NCBI RefSeq assembly: GCF_910592395.1
Contig: NC_088316.1
Span: forward strand, 8,682,001-8,746,000
Source: Lineus longissimus
Taxonomy: Eukaryota; Nemertea; Pilidiophora; Heteronemertea; Lineidae
Reading direction: 5' to 3'
DNA length: 64,000 bases
Within the stretch, counting starts at the first letter, position 1; each line of letters opens with the position of its first letter. Under the pieces are notes generated by a model, which did not search any database, had not been told where the DNA came from, and worked only from the letters and a program-made list of their open reading frames with translations. The translations under genes were made by a program, and so were the position numbers. Positions 10,008-20,074 of this stretch are shown piece by piece.

Positions 10008-11891
10008 ATGGCTGGGACAATGGGCGGAGTCGGGCAACTTCTCCTGGTTGCCCTCATGGTGCTGATTCCACCACTCGTAAGTGGCATAATACGAAGGACA
10101 CCAATATTACGCCCTGGTTATGGCGCTGCCCTATATCATGTCGGAGCCTTGGATAACGGGGCCTCATACTGGATGCATTCGTTTGCAATCCCTTGGCTTG
10201 ATCCATAGATCATTAGCTTTCTGCTTCCACAGTGTGAAAGGCACCATAAGGAATGTGCCTGACTCACAAAACTCCTCACGTCATTGGATAATCAGCGCCA
10301 TGACATCATTTACCGCGTACGGAACCATACTCAATTGTTTAAGTCAATGTTAGTTAACAATGTCACGGAACCGACTACAATCAAGCCGGCGATCCGCCAA
10401 CGCAGGGCTTTATTTTCATATATCGGGCAGATTAGCAAAAGTTTATTTGGGACAGCTCCGACCGAGGACGTCGAACTCCTGGCTCAGCACATACAGAAGA
10501 TTGAAAAGGAGGTGGAATTTGGCCACAGACCAGATATATCACCATGATGATATGCTCAGTTCTTTCATGAAGACATCTGGGAAACAGGTTTCCAATGCCA
10601 TCGATGGCATGAGGCTCAACCACCAGGACATTACAGCTTTGAAATCTGAGGTCGATGCCCTGGAGGATACGTATGATAAGCGGTATGAAGTGGAGGAGGA
10701 TATACTCAACCGAGTGAATCTTTTCTCCTCCTTGTTCCAGATATTGATGTCTGATCTGAACAATCTCTCAGCGGTGGAACGCATTTCACAAAATTTTATG
10801 TTGGCCAGCCAGAGTATTCCAGAGGGTTACCTGCCGGTGTCCCTCATATCCCCAGATCAGGTGGAGACAGTTCTCCGACAGGTTCAAATTATGTTGCCTC
10901 TCAAGTATGCAGGGTTTGAACTGGCTTACACGGACGCAGCCTTTGTTTACCAGAACAGGGATATTGTTTATACAGTGTCCGATAAATACTTGTATGTCTC
11001 CGTTAAAATTCCACTTCGGTCAATGGAGACCTATTTTGAAATTTTCAATGTTGTTACTGTTCCTGTACCCCTCAATGGCTCTCGTACTGATACAACGACA
11101 ATTCAGCCAGGGGTTGATTTCATCGGCATATCGCGTGACGAACAATACTATCTAGAATTGGATTTTGCATTCCTTGCTGCCTGTCATGGCAAAGAATTTA
11201 AGATCTGTGACGGTACTAAATCAATGAAGCCAAGGAGCAATCCCTCATGCGCTAGTGCGCTCTATTTTGATATTCCAGCAGATATCATGAAATTTTGTGA
11301 CATCCAGTATCGGCATGATGGGTTACTGGAGGGTGCTGTTGATTTGACCCATGACTTATATCTGGCTTCAGGCAAGCAGACGACCTGGGAAATTTCGTGT
11401 TTAGATACCCCGACCGTTACTCATCCTTCTTGTATCTTTTGTCTTTTGAAATTGCGTTGTGGTTGTTCGCTTAGGAGCCCCACCTTCCAAATAGCTGCCA
11501 AAGTACCGGGTGCATTTCCGGTGAGCAGGATGTGACATATTTACATCCAATGAATTTGGCGGTGCGTTATGCCCTGCACCCGGATGAGAACATCTATATT
11601 CCCGGCCGCCAGACATATGAACACATGCCCAAACTCTTTCTACCCAATATAACATTTTCCAACTCGGACGATTGGGAGAGTATTGGCAGTAAGGATAAGA
11701 GGCTCACCATGGATTTTAAGAAATTAATACAGAAGGCAGAGAAAAATGAGAGACTCTATGCTTCGAAAGTTGATGCTCTTCAATCAAAATTGCCTGACCT
11801 CAATGCATCAACATTTGATTTTGACCCGTCCTCCCTTATTTCTATTCCGGGCATACTGAGCGTTCTCGCAATAATTCTGAGCGCTTCATTA
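10008..11891 (+). pseudogene. F-type retroviral envelope glycoprotein (Baculo_F/errantivirus Env-like), N-terminal and ectodomain part
   Basis: An ATG at 10008 starts a clear signal peptide (QLLLVALMVLIPPLVSG). An in-frame stop follows at 10206-10208, with another near 10258. In the same frame, a furin-type site RQRR ends at 10406 and is followed at once by a hydrophobic fusion-peptide-like stretch (ALFSYIGQISKSLFG). This arrangement is typical of baculovirus F proteins and insect errantivirus envelopes. A frameshift near 10530 moves the heptad-repeat region to another frame. Further on, a Cys-rich box (CIFCLLKLRCGCSL) and the PMNLAVRY motif of F proteins appear, with a second shift around 11470-11520. 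The reading ends in a hydrophobic stretch (SIPGILSVLAIILS) at about 11840-11885, where foreign DNA begins. Family call good by motif order; the gene is broken. Confidence 0.85.
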
Positions 11892-12062
11892 CAGCCAGAT
11901 CCCGTTAGCGAAGGTCAAAAAGCGAACCTCAGGTTGCAAAGGCAAATGCATTGAGGCCGTGAGGTTGGAGTTTCTCTTTGAATTGCCCGATGATGTTGTT
12001 ATTAGGGTAATCAGGCGTGATCAGAGATTAGCGCAATCTAGCCTATGGCATGTCTGGCTGAC

Positions 12063-13209
12063 GGGTAGTTGTAAAACAAGAAACACAGAAACACAGAAAC
12101 GAAACGCAGAAACCAGTCTTGTGGCGAATTCTGGTCTACAGACTCCATCTTGTTGCCATGGTTGTGGCCGCGAACGCGGGTGTAACTAAAACTGGTATTC
12201 AGTCGGAATGGAAGGAGGAATGCTCATTTCCCAATACCCCTTTTAGCCTCATCAACGTGTGCGCAGATTGGCAGCATCCGGCCTTGATCGTGCCCCTGAC
12301 CATGCCGATCCACCATCTGTAGGGCATGAGGACTTTATGATCGATATGAGCCGCCAGTAAGTCGGCATGACCAATGACCAGAACACGACCATAGGCCTGC
12401 TAGGAATGTACAATAGAACATGACTCTCTATTCGAAGGACTATTTTCTATTTACACTGACCTCCCCAATACACTACATGTATGTACTACACGGCGTAAAT
12501 AGAAAATAGCCCTTCGAATAGCGAGTCCTGTTCTTTTGTACATTCCATGGCCTGTGCACGACACTAGGCTGAACTTCCCTACTGCAACCTCATTAACATA
12601 AACAGATATTTAAAGGGACTATTTAAAGGCAGCAGCTGGGCAGGCAAGATTGAGTTACTCCAAGTCCAAGTCTAGTGCCCGCCCCCCCCCCCCCCACTTT
12701 ACTCTATTCTAGTCGCCAAAATTGGTCTCTCACGTCTCACATAACGTCGAAATGATTCACCCATGTACTGGTATCGTACCTTGTATTTAGTGCTGCATCA
12801 GACGGGATTTGTAGGATGATCCTGGTACTTCATGTAAATTGAACACCACAAGGCAAGATGTTGCACTGCACCTTCATTTAAAATAACATGCTGTAGGAAT
12901 CGAATCGAACCTACCGAAGTACTACACCACCACCTCAAAAGACTTCACCCATATCGTGCCGCCCCCTCCCCTCCCCCCAAGTTGCTCCATGTATCCCCTC
13001 AACAACTCTATTGCATTCCGGCTGGCCGCAACCCACCAACCTCAGATTTTACTTTTAAACGACAATAACAACGGATTGGGCAAGGAAAGTATCGGCGTGC
13101 CGCTTGATTCCAACTTTTATGAAAACCCGTTTGATTTTCGTTTCTGCGTTTCGTTTCTGCGTTTCTGTGTTTCTGTTTCGTTTCTGTGTTTCTTGTTTTA
13201 CAACTACCC
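12063..13209. mobile_element. Nonautonomous DNA transposon (Mutator-like) with long TIRs and a 9-bp target duplication
   Basis: The left end GGGTAGTTGTAAAACAAG continues into GAAACACAGAAAC-type repeats to about 12112. The right end, from about 13140, is the inverse and finishes CTTGTTTTACAACTACCC at 13209. The flanks are the same nine bases, CTGGCTGAC, at 12054-12062 and 13210-13218. A 9-bp duplication with GGG-starting long TIRs fits MULE/MuDR elements. The element is 1147 bp and encodes no transposase. The simple GAAAC repeats within the TIRs are unusual. Confidence 0.85.
12403..12546. repeat. Internal palindrome (52-bp arms, 40-bp loop)
   Basis: The arm at 12403-12454 (GGAATGTACAATAGAACATG onwards) is matched by the inverse of 12495-12546 with only a few mismatches. 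A weaker match runs outward through AGGCC. It lies inside the Mutator-like element and may be a foldback MITE that inserted into it, or its own internal hairpin. Confidence 0.85.
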
Positions 13210-15633
13210 CTGGCTGACCTACCACAGCAGGTGTTACGGAATTTGTTATCGTTACTCCTGCCTGTAAGTGGCACATCATCTGACAAAATCAGAGTGTACT
13301 CAATGTAGGCCTAATGGCAATGCTTCAGATGAAGACCTGATTGGTCCTGTCTGATGCTTGTTTCTATATTGCAATATTGTAGTTGATCATGGTGCAGGAT
13401 GTAACTGCTTTTTCCGACTGTTTGTTTATAGTAGGCCTATGTGAAAAAAACATTCCTTTTTAGCTCAGCTGACAAAGTCAGCGGAGCTAGTAGAATAGCT
13501 GTTCAAATGGTGTCCGTCCTGCAATCCATCCATCTAGGGACCCATCTGTGGACAAAATTGGACATTTCTGATTGGGAAGGCCTAGCCACTTCTTTGACGG
13601 TGCTAAATTAGGAGTTGCCCAAGGTGAACTCAAAAAACGAAAAATCAGCGCGATCCGACCTGTATTAAGAGAATGAGGTCATTTCGCGTGTAGATTTCTT
13701 TCCCTTTTTACCTCGGTCCACAGAGCAAATATTGTTTTCAAATGTGGCTGAATATTTTTTAATATTTTTTCATTTTTTACTTTTAATGGAATTAATATGG
13801 TTTTCACCGCCAGTTGGCGCTGCAGGCACATTGACTGAATTTTGGCGATTTCAAATTTGGCGGTGGCTCAACTTTTTGCAAGCAGTGCCGCTGATTGGCC
13901 GATCGATAGAAGAGATGCCACCATTTAAAAATGGCGGTAGTCGCTGCTTCAATGAAGATGAGTGATCTTTCTCATGTTCAATCGGTTGATACTCTTTTAA
14001 TCAACATGACCATGTACCTGAAATTTGTTTAGGTACTGAAAAGAGTCTATATAATTCAGATTTATCGATAGTTTTTTATAATATTGCGGAAATTTTGTGC
14101 ACAAATTAGCGAAAGTTGGTGCTCGTCTCATGTCATTTTAGAGCGAGAAATTTGTTTCAGTCGATCTCTACCACTGAAAAATCGCTTGCATAGCTTCGAA
14201 TTTTTGTGAAAATAAGTATCTGAACTTGGTTTCAAATAGTCTAGAGAGTTACCTTTGTGGTGATACATATGGTATGTGATAAATATTTGTGGAATTTGTG
14301 AAATTCGGTTTTCAAACGTGCCGATGATGCAAGCGATCTCGCGTGAATTTTGCAAGTCCTGATATGTCGACCGGGTGTCAAAAATCACTCGCCTAAATTC
14401 AATTCAAAGATCAAAAATAATATCGAACTTAGTTTCAAATAGCCTACGCAATTATCATTTCGGTGATATATAATGCATGCATGTAATAATTGATTAATCT
14501 GCCTAAAACGCGCTATTAAAACGGCGAAAGATCGTGATAAACACTCTGGTGGCGGTCGCACTAAATAACGACCGGTAGGGCCCGGCGTCTGGCGGAGAAA
14601 AAAAGGTAGCGGCCGGAGGTTGAAACGGGATTTTTATGCACTTTTAACTGTATATATATGTTGTTTGGATGTATTTCTAACAGTTCTGTAACTTTGATGA
14701 CCAAGCTTGCGCCCGAAGTTGGTGAAATTGATGCTTGTTTATGGACTGCGCTAGCGACCGGAGAATTCGCCGTCGGCCATTTTGGCTACGGTCCCTGAGA
14801 TGTTGTGGTTGGCAATTTTGCAACAAATTTCGCCATTTAGGCTACGTTTGTTTACAATTATTTTGAAAGTCACATTATGACATCGTAGGATGAATTCCAC
14901 TGCAGTTTCGTTACGCAGCAATGCTCATGTTTTTGGTTTGCAATCCTGTACTGTCTGTACACTGCGCTGTGCATGGCTGTACTGTAGCTGTAAAAAAGAC
15001 AAAAACCATAGCCTAGCCCTATAGGACAGGCTTAGAGTATAACTCAACAAACAGGCCCTCATGATTCATTTGATGGACACCTTATTTGATAGTACCTCAT
15101 CATTAAGTCCACTAGATCCTGTTCTGTCACATGTCGTAGACGATAGACAATTTTCAAAATGTAGTACACCACTCGCTCATCTTTAAGCCCAGCTCTCGGC
15201 TCACATCATGTGGGCACGGTTGGCTGTTGAGTGTTATGGTTCAGTCTGTGAGACTAATTTAAAGAGGTTACACTTTTATTTTGAATTGGAAAACAGCCCA
15301 CAGGACTGACTTTTCACTGAGTAATAAGTGTGCCCTTCGAAGGTAAAGTCTCTTTCTGGATTTGCTTCCATAGATGCCTTGTTCAGGATATCATCTGACC
15401 GATGCCTGATCAAGCACAGACTGTATCCGGTGGTGTACATTTCCCCGTCTATGTCACCCTTTTTTATTCAGTCAGTGTTAATTTCTCTTCTCTTTTTTTA
15501 CAGATTAACTGTTGTTGGTTATTACAAGAGGAGTCGTTGGCACATTTCAAGTCCAGGAAAGCACTTGCTGTTCCCACATTCAGAGTGAGGTGTGCTTACT
15601 CGTTTTACTGCTTTCCATTCCCGGAGAGCGTTA

Positions 15634-15716
15634 TCAAATATCTGCTGCAAGGCAACAAATATCTGCCGCAAGGCGCTTCAAATATCTGCCGAAAGGCATC
15701 AAATATCTGCCGCACC
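15634..15716 (+). repeat. Minisatellite, four units of about 21 bp
   Basis: The phrase CAAATATCTGCCGCAAGGC recurs four times with small changes: CTGCTGCAAGG, CTGCCGCAAGG, CTGCCGAAAGG and CTGCCGCACC. Units are directly adjacent, so it is a tandem repeat. Confidence 0.9.
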
Positions 15717-15953
15717 AATAAAGTTCATTTTGTTAACCAACTCTTTATCTTCTTTTCTTCACATACAAAAAAGACCGTCCCAAACATTTGGCTGCATCCA
15801 CTTCATCAATGTCCAGACAACAGTCGGTTCATTTGACCATTGTAAAGCACCAGGCCCCACCTCACAAAATACACTGTAATAATCATGTACCTTGTGTCCA
15901 TGTGCATGTTATTAGTTCCACCTACGCTGCATGAAGACAAGGACTCCACTCTT

Positions 15954-16047
15954 TGACGTCACCACACAACTCCTTGACGTCATCACACACCCCACTACTG
16001 CAACGGCAATAGAAATGACTTTACGTCATAATACCAGGGTGACGTCA
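15954..16047. promoter_or_regulatory. Cluster of four CRE-like TGACGTCA sites
   Basis: TGACGTCA occurs at 15954-15961, 15975-15982 and 16040-16047, and TTACGTCA at 16021-16028. Four near-perfect copies of an 8-bp palindrome within 94 bp are far more than expected by chance. CREB/ATF proteins bind this sequence in animals. Whether it is used here is inference; it lies inside a repeat element without a recognised gene. Confidence 0.45.
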
Positions 16048-16431
16048 ACTCAGTACTTCAGCATGCACTGATATAGCAAGAAGGTCTTTCGCATCAGCAC
16101 TTCTGCGTGCTAGACGTTATAGCTTCACGTTGCCTCATAATAACGTTACCGACACACACTTGGCCCTTGCCTTCACCTATCCATTTCAGCTGAGCGCCAG
16201 GCCCTTGGGCCTCTTGTTTTTCATAGTTTCAGACTGGTTAAAACATGTACCTTGCTTTTCAAGTTAGGCCTGTAAACAATAATGACGTAAGGGCCTTGAA
16301 GGCTTTAAACAATATTGTTCCGCCCTGCGAAGAGCGATCGTGTGCAAAGCGGTGGGACAGAATGGGGTACAACTAGATTACCCTGGGCTCACTGTCATCC
16401 ATCCGAATTTGACCACCCCCACTCTTACTCG

Positions 16432-17460
16432 GCTTGTGGTATTCGACTCGATGACTCGACGACACGATGGCTTGATGACGCGATCGTTGCTATGGATTTT
16501 GCTAAAATACGGAATCCCATGATCCTGGTCTCCGGGCTACCGCTGCAACAGCATAGGTTTTAGCTCGGCCTTCCCATACCCAGCTATGGTATGTAGAAGG
16601 ATGTGCCCCCCCCCCCCAGCCATGGCCACTGAAGATTGGTCCCCGCGATTGATTTTGATATTTAAAGGACTCGCGGAAGTTTCATAGCATGCAAAATGAC
16701 CGGAGATTTAATTGACAAACAAGCTTCTAGTGGCCAATGTCAGATGTCATGTGGTAGTCTGTCAACAATCGGAATTTCGCATATGTGCAGTTTTTTAGAC
16801 TCAGTCACTCAGTCCCTCTTCCGCCCCTTGACATCTGCCCCCCCCCCCCCAATACATCAGCCCCTACATGCTTTCCGAAATTGGTGGCTTGCATTGGAAC
16901 TAACTTTTTCCCCCTTGTCCGTCATTAAAGGCATTCAAGTGTGTTGGTCAACCATGACTATCTCCTTTGTCCCTCCACCACAGGCCTAGTTTCCCCTTAT
17001 GACATCACTATTTCGGACACTCAGCGCCCCATTTCTGGAAAGGTGTATAGGACATTTAATATTGCCGTGCTGAACGGATATCCAGAGCCAACCTTGTCTC
17101 CAGGAACTCGCGTGTCATTTTATCATTGGAATTTCTGCACGTAAAGAACCTGGGTAGGAGGTTGATCTGAACCAGCTATATTTAGGTGTATTTAGCTGTA
17201 TTGACGGTAAGCTTGCATAGCAACATGGCGCATGGTTTTATCAAAAATGCGAACTTGTAGGAAACGAAAAATGGTCGGATTAGATACGGTGAAAACAGCT
17301 GGAAAGGGGTTGGTAATGATTGGTTCTTTTTTATTTTCCTCCACTTATGATTCTATGTATAAATTACAGTCCAGGCAGTGATATTCTTTAAAAAGATTCC
17401 AACTTGATCGCGTCATCGAGTCATCGCGTCGTCGAGTCATCGAGTCGAATACCACAAGCC
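16432..17460. mobile_element. Inverted-repeat element with 54-bp arms made of ATGACTCGACG-like repeats
   Basis: The arm at 16432-16485 (GGCTTGTGGTATTCGACTCG, then GATGACTCGACGAC and similar) is matched inversely by 17406-17460, which ends TCGAATACCACAAGCC. Each arm is itself built from short repeats of GACTCGATGA. No coding motif lies between the arms and no target duplication was found. It is probably a MITE or foldback element. Confidence 0.65.
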
Positions 17461-18229
17461 CTCTTACTCTTAGGAGAGGAGCCTTGCCTCTATCTCGACC
17501 TAACTTGAAAATAGTACACATCCCTGCGGCCTATATAATGTATGCTATTGCGTGGCCTACTTACTGACACAGACTCCCTGTAGCCAGGTCAGAACTATCC
17601 GTCCAATTTCAACTTAAGCTAAAAAAATTGCAATGCATCAGGTGTGGATATACTGCCTATCATGCAATGTCCAGTTTAGCATGAAGCATGCTGTTTCATC
17701 TTTACCTGTTCTGTTAACACACAGACCATGCAGACCTTGGCCTAGGAATTTTATGGTCAGTCTGGGGTGAAATCCCAAGGTGTATTGTAACAGTGACAAA
17801 CAGGAATATTGCTTCAAATCTGCCAAGGGTTTGTAGAGTGACTTTGAACGAAATTTCATGGACATCAGATAGAAACCAATGCAGAAGCATACACTGCTTC
17901 TCTGCATCACAATCATTGAAGCAACTGTTCCTTGACCAATCCATGACTCATCATTATATAACATTATATAACAATTCATGGCACGAATTCAGCAACACAT
18001 TGAGTGCATTGATCTAATCCACTAATCCACATACCCATATTGCACCAAGTGTAATGAACCCAGTAAGACAGGTAAACCTAACACAGCAGGTGGTGTCTGT
18101 AGTGCAATAGCAGATGTCTAGGAGGAAGGCCTTGGAGTGCAATCAATCAGCTTATCTGACCTATTATAAACATCCAGCTGAGAGGCATTCCACCTATTTT
18201 GCTCATCTTTCGCTAACGGGGTCTGGCGG

Positions 18230-18867
18230 TCATGTACATGCAGCTTCCCATGCCCCCGTACCAACTGTCTCAGGTACCATATTGGCTTCAAATGAATCTG
18301 TATTTATTCCATTGCCAGGCCGGTCACAGCGACCCCTGTTGACCATTGTCCCTGTCCCTGTCTATGGAAATGATCTTGTTAACTATAGTGGTTATTATGT
18401 TGGCAGCTCTGACCTTATATCGCTTTGTGATTTGTTGTTCACGCCATATCGGCCTGTTTCCCGCATTGGTAGGGCAGCCTAAGACAAGGATAATTCTTCG
18501 GCTTTTCAATTATAGGGACTGTCTGGATATCATTATCATGTCTTTGCCTGGGTGCCCGGAGCCATATTCTCTTGCGGACAATCCCCGTTTCCACAAGATT
18601 TCCATCAAGGCATATTTTCCATGGCCAAAGATTGCTTTGGAGGGGCCCAGGTTATGTGCCGCGGAGCGGACAGCGTGCATTCCTGATGCAGTATCACTGT
18701 CTCCGCTTCTCCTGGCCAGGACCACAAGGATGCTGAAAACCCCCTATTCAGCATTGATGTATAAGGCCTATGGCGGCTTGATGACACCATTGTCCGTTGT
18801 TGGGACGGACAACTTATTAAATGATTTAGATGCGTCATCTGAATCAAAACTACTCAATATAAATTAG
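18230..18867 (+). pseudogene. Envelope membrane anchor and cytoplasmic tail (continuation after the insertion)
   Basis: Two overlapping frames carry this part. The first (about 18230-18345) is a hydroxyl- and proline-rich stretch. The second, to the stop at 18865-18867, starts with a strong membrane helix (ILLTIVVIMLAALTLYRF), then a CC pair and a basic, then mixed, tail of about 150 residues ending LLNIN. Position, orientation and continuity with the polypurine tract and LTR downstream suggest this is the 3' end of the retroviral envelope. I do not recognise the tail itself. A frameshift lies near 18340. The tail is long for an F-type envelope, so it may be a separate accessory ORF. Confidence 0.5.
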
Positions 18868-20062
18868 TCATATATATATATCATTTCTTAATTGAGAATG
18901 GGTTTGTAACCATGAATATTGTATATAGTGTTTGGATTGTATAGTTTTCTCAACTCTCCACTAAATTGTCATCATCCACGCGTGCACAAGGGGTGCCCTC
19001 TGTAACACTGTTGAGGAACTAGCTGTATGGTTTTGGATTTATCTTTAAAAAAAATGGGGGTGGGGAGGGTATGAAGAATTATCAGTTAAGATTCTTTTCT
19101 TTCCTAGTCTATGCACCTTATGGCCTTCAAGCATTGGGCAATCTATATAACAAAAAACAATTATATTCTCATTAGTGGGTGGTACCTTAAACATTGCCTG
19201 TAACTTGGAGGTAGGATTGCGATTGATGTAACAGTAATTGTCAATAGTGATTGTGACTAAAGGACCTTTTCAAGGAGGAAACTATCATATTCTAGGAAGG
19301 ATTATTCCACAGGGTCACGGATTATTATATTATATTTTTGGAACTGGACTCTCACATGATTGACATCGATTGTTCATTAGTTCAGTTTCCACATCTCCCC
19401 CTTTTATGTTAAGTCATACTGGTACCACAAATTCTTTGCAGTCCAGATAATTTCATCCCCATCCTTCCGCGTCGCTAACGCCAAAAAAAAAAAAATCATT
19501 ATTCAAGAATACGGAAGGGATGCTGTGGCTGCAAGCACACATGGCTTGGCCAGGATTGTCCTGACATTACATCGTTTATTTTCATGATATGCACGTTGTG
19601 CACACTCTGGGGCCGCAGTGATGCGCAGCTGCTGCACTGGAGTCAAAAACGTTGCACGTCTCATTAATCGCAGGAGGGAGTGACAAGTCAATGACATTGT
19701 CACTTTGATTGGTGTAAGCCTTCCAGTAAAAGATTCTATATGGAGTTGCCGCGTGGAACATTCACCACGGATCGTGAAATTATAGACACTTTTGTGGCCA
19801 CATTTTTACGCGTATCATATATAGACATTAATCTCATGAACTTTGCTTAACTTTTCACTATATCATATACTTCAGAAGGCCTTCATGGTGACCTGGATTA
19901 CCCCATGCCAAGGACAGCTACGATGAGTGGACTTTAAAGAAAAAAAAAACCACAAAAATTACACGAAGAAAAAATTGTTTCATCAAAGCATGTACCTCAT
20001 TTCATTCATTATCCTATGGCTGATCAGATGTACTGAAATATTTTCGGGGTCGAAAATTAGTC
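18868..20062 (+). other. 3' untranslated region of the endogenous retrovirus; no gene seen
   Basis: This AT-rich stretch lies between the end of the envelope-tail frame and the polypurine tract. It holds poly-A runs near 19483 and 19938 and no convincing reading frame. Confidence 0.5.
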
Positions 20063-20072
20063 AAAGGGGGGA
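20063..20072 (+). promoter_or_regulatory. Polypurine tract preceding the 3' LTR
   Basis: AAAGGGGGGA lies three bases before TGTAAGG, the start of the LTR. Retroviruses and LTR retrotransposons prime plus-strand DNA synthesis from such a tract. Confidence 0.8.
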
Positions 20073-20074
20073 CG

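Larger units (their letters stand above)
13460..16216 (+). repeat. Long noncoding repeat element (TAGCTCAGCTGA ... TCAGCTGAGCGCC)
   Basis: The left edge TTTTTAGCTCAGCTGACAAA and the right edge CATTTCAGCTGAGCGCCAGG, followed by CCCTTGGGCCTCTTG, share an inverted GCTCAGCTGA core. The last phrase is close to AGGCCGTCGGGCCTCT near 21190, which suggests a family with a fixed 3' end. Between the ends I see no protein motif. Whether this is one element or two fragments of one family is unresolved. Confidence 0.4.
11892..18229. mobile_element. 6.3-kb insertion splitting the envelope, ends marked by a 21-bp inverted repeat
   Basis: AGCCAGATCCCGTTAGCGAA at 11891-11910 is matched in inverse orientation by TTCGCTAACGGGGTCTGGC at about 18210-18228, with one or two mismatches. 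These sit where the envelope frame stops on the left and where envelope-like membrane and tail sequence resumes on the right. I found no transposase inside and no sure target duplication, so the class is unknown. The insert contains a Mutator-like MITE, a long repeat-family element and an inverted-repeat element, and it may be a composite of several events. Confidence 0.5.

Noticed and set aside
10360-10530. Alternative frame at the start of the heptad region of the envelope
   Set aside because: This part of the frame only overlaps the true envelope frame that carries RQRR and the fusion peptide; it becomes real coding only after the shift near 10530.
12664-12695. Poly-C run as a regulatory or structural signal
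   Set aside because: Similar C runs occur at 16605 and 16838; simple homopolymers without further context.
14520-14830. CpG-containing stretch as a promoter
   Set aside because: CpG density is only locally raised, and there is no exon or transcript signal downstream to support a start site.
15634-15716. CRISPR-like array
   Set aside because: Units are directly adjacent without spacers and the setting is eukaryotic. It is a minisatellite.
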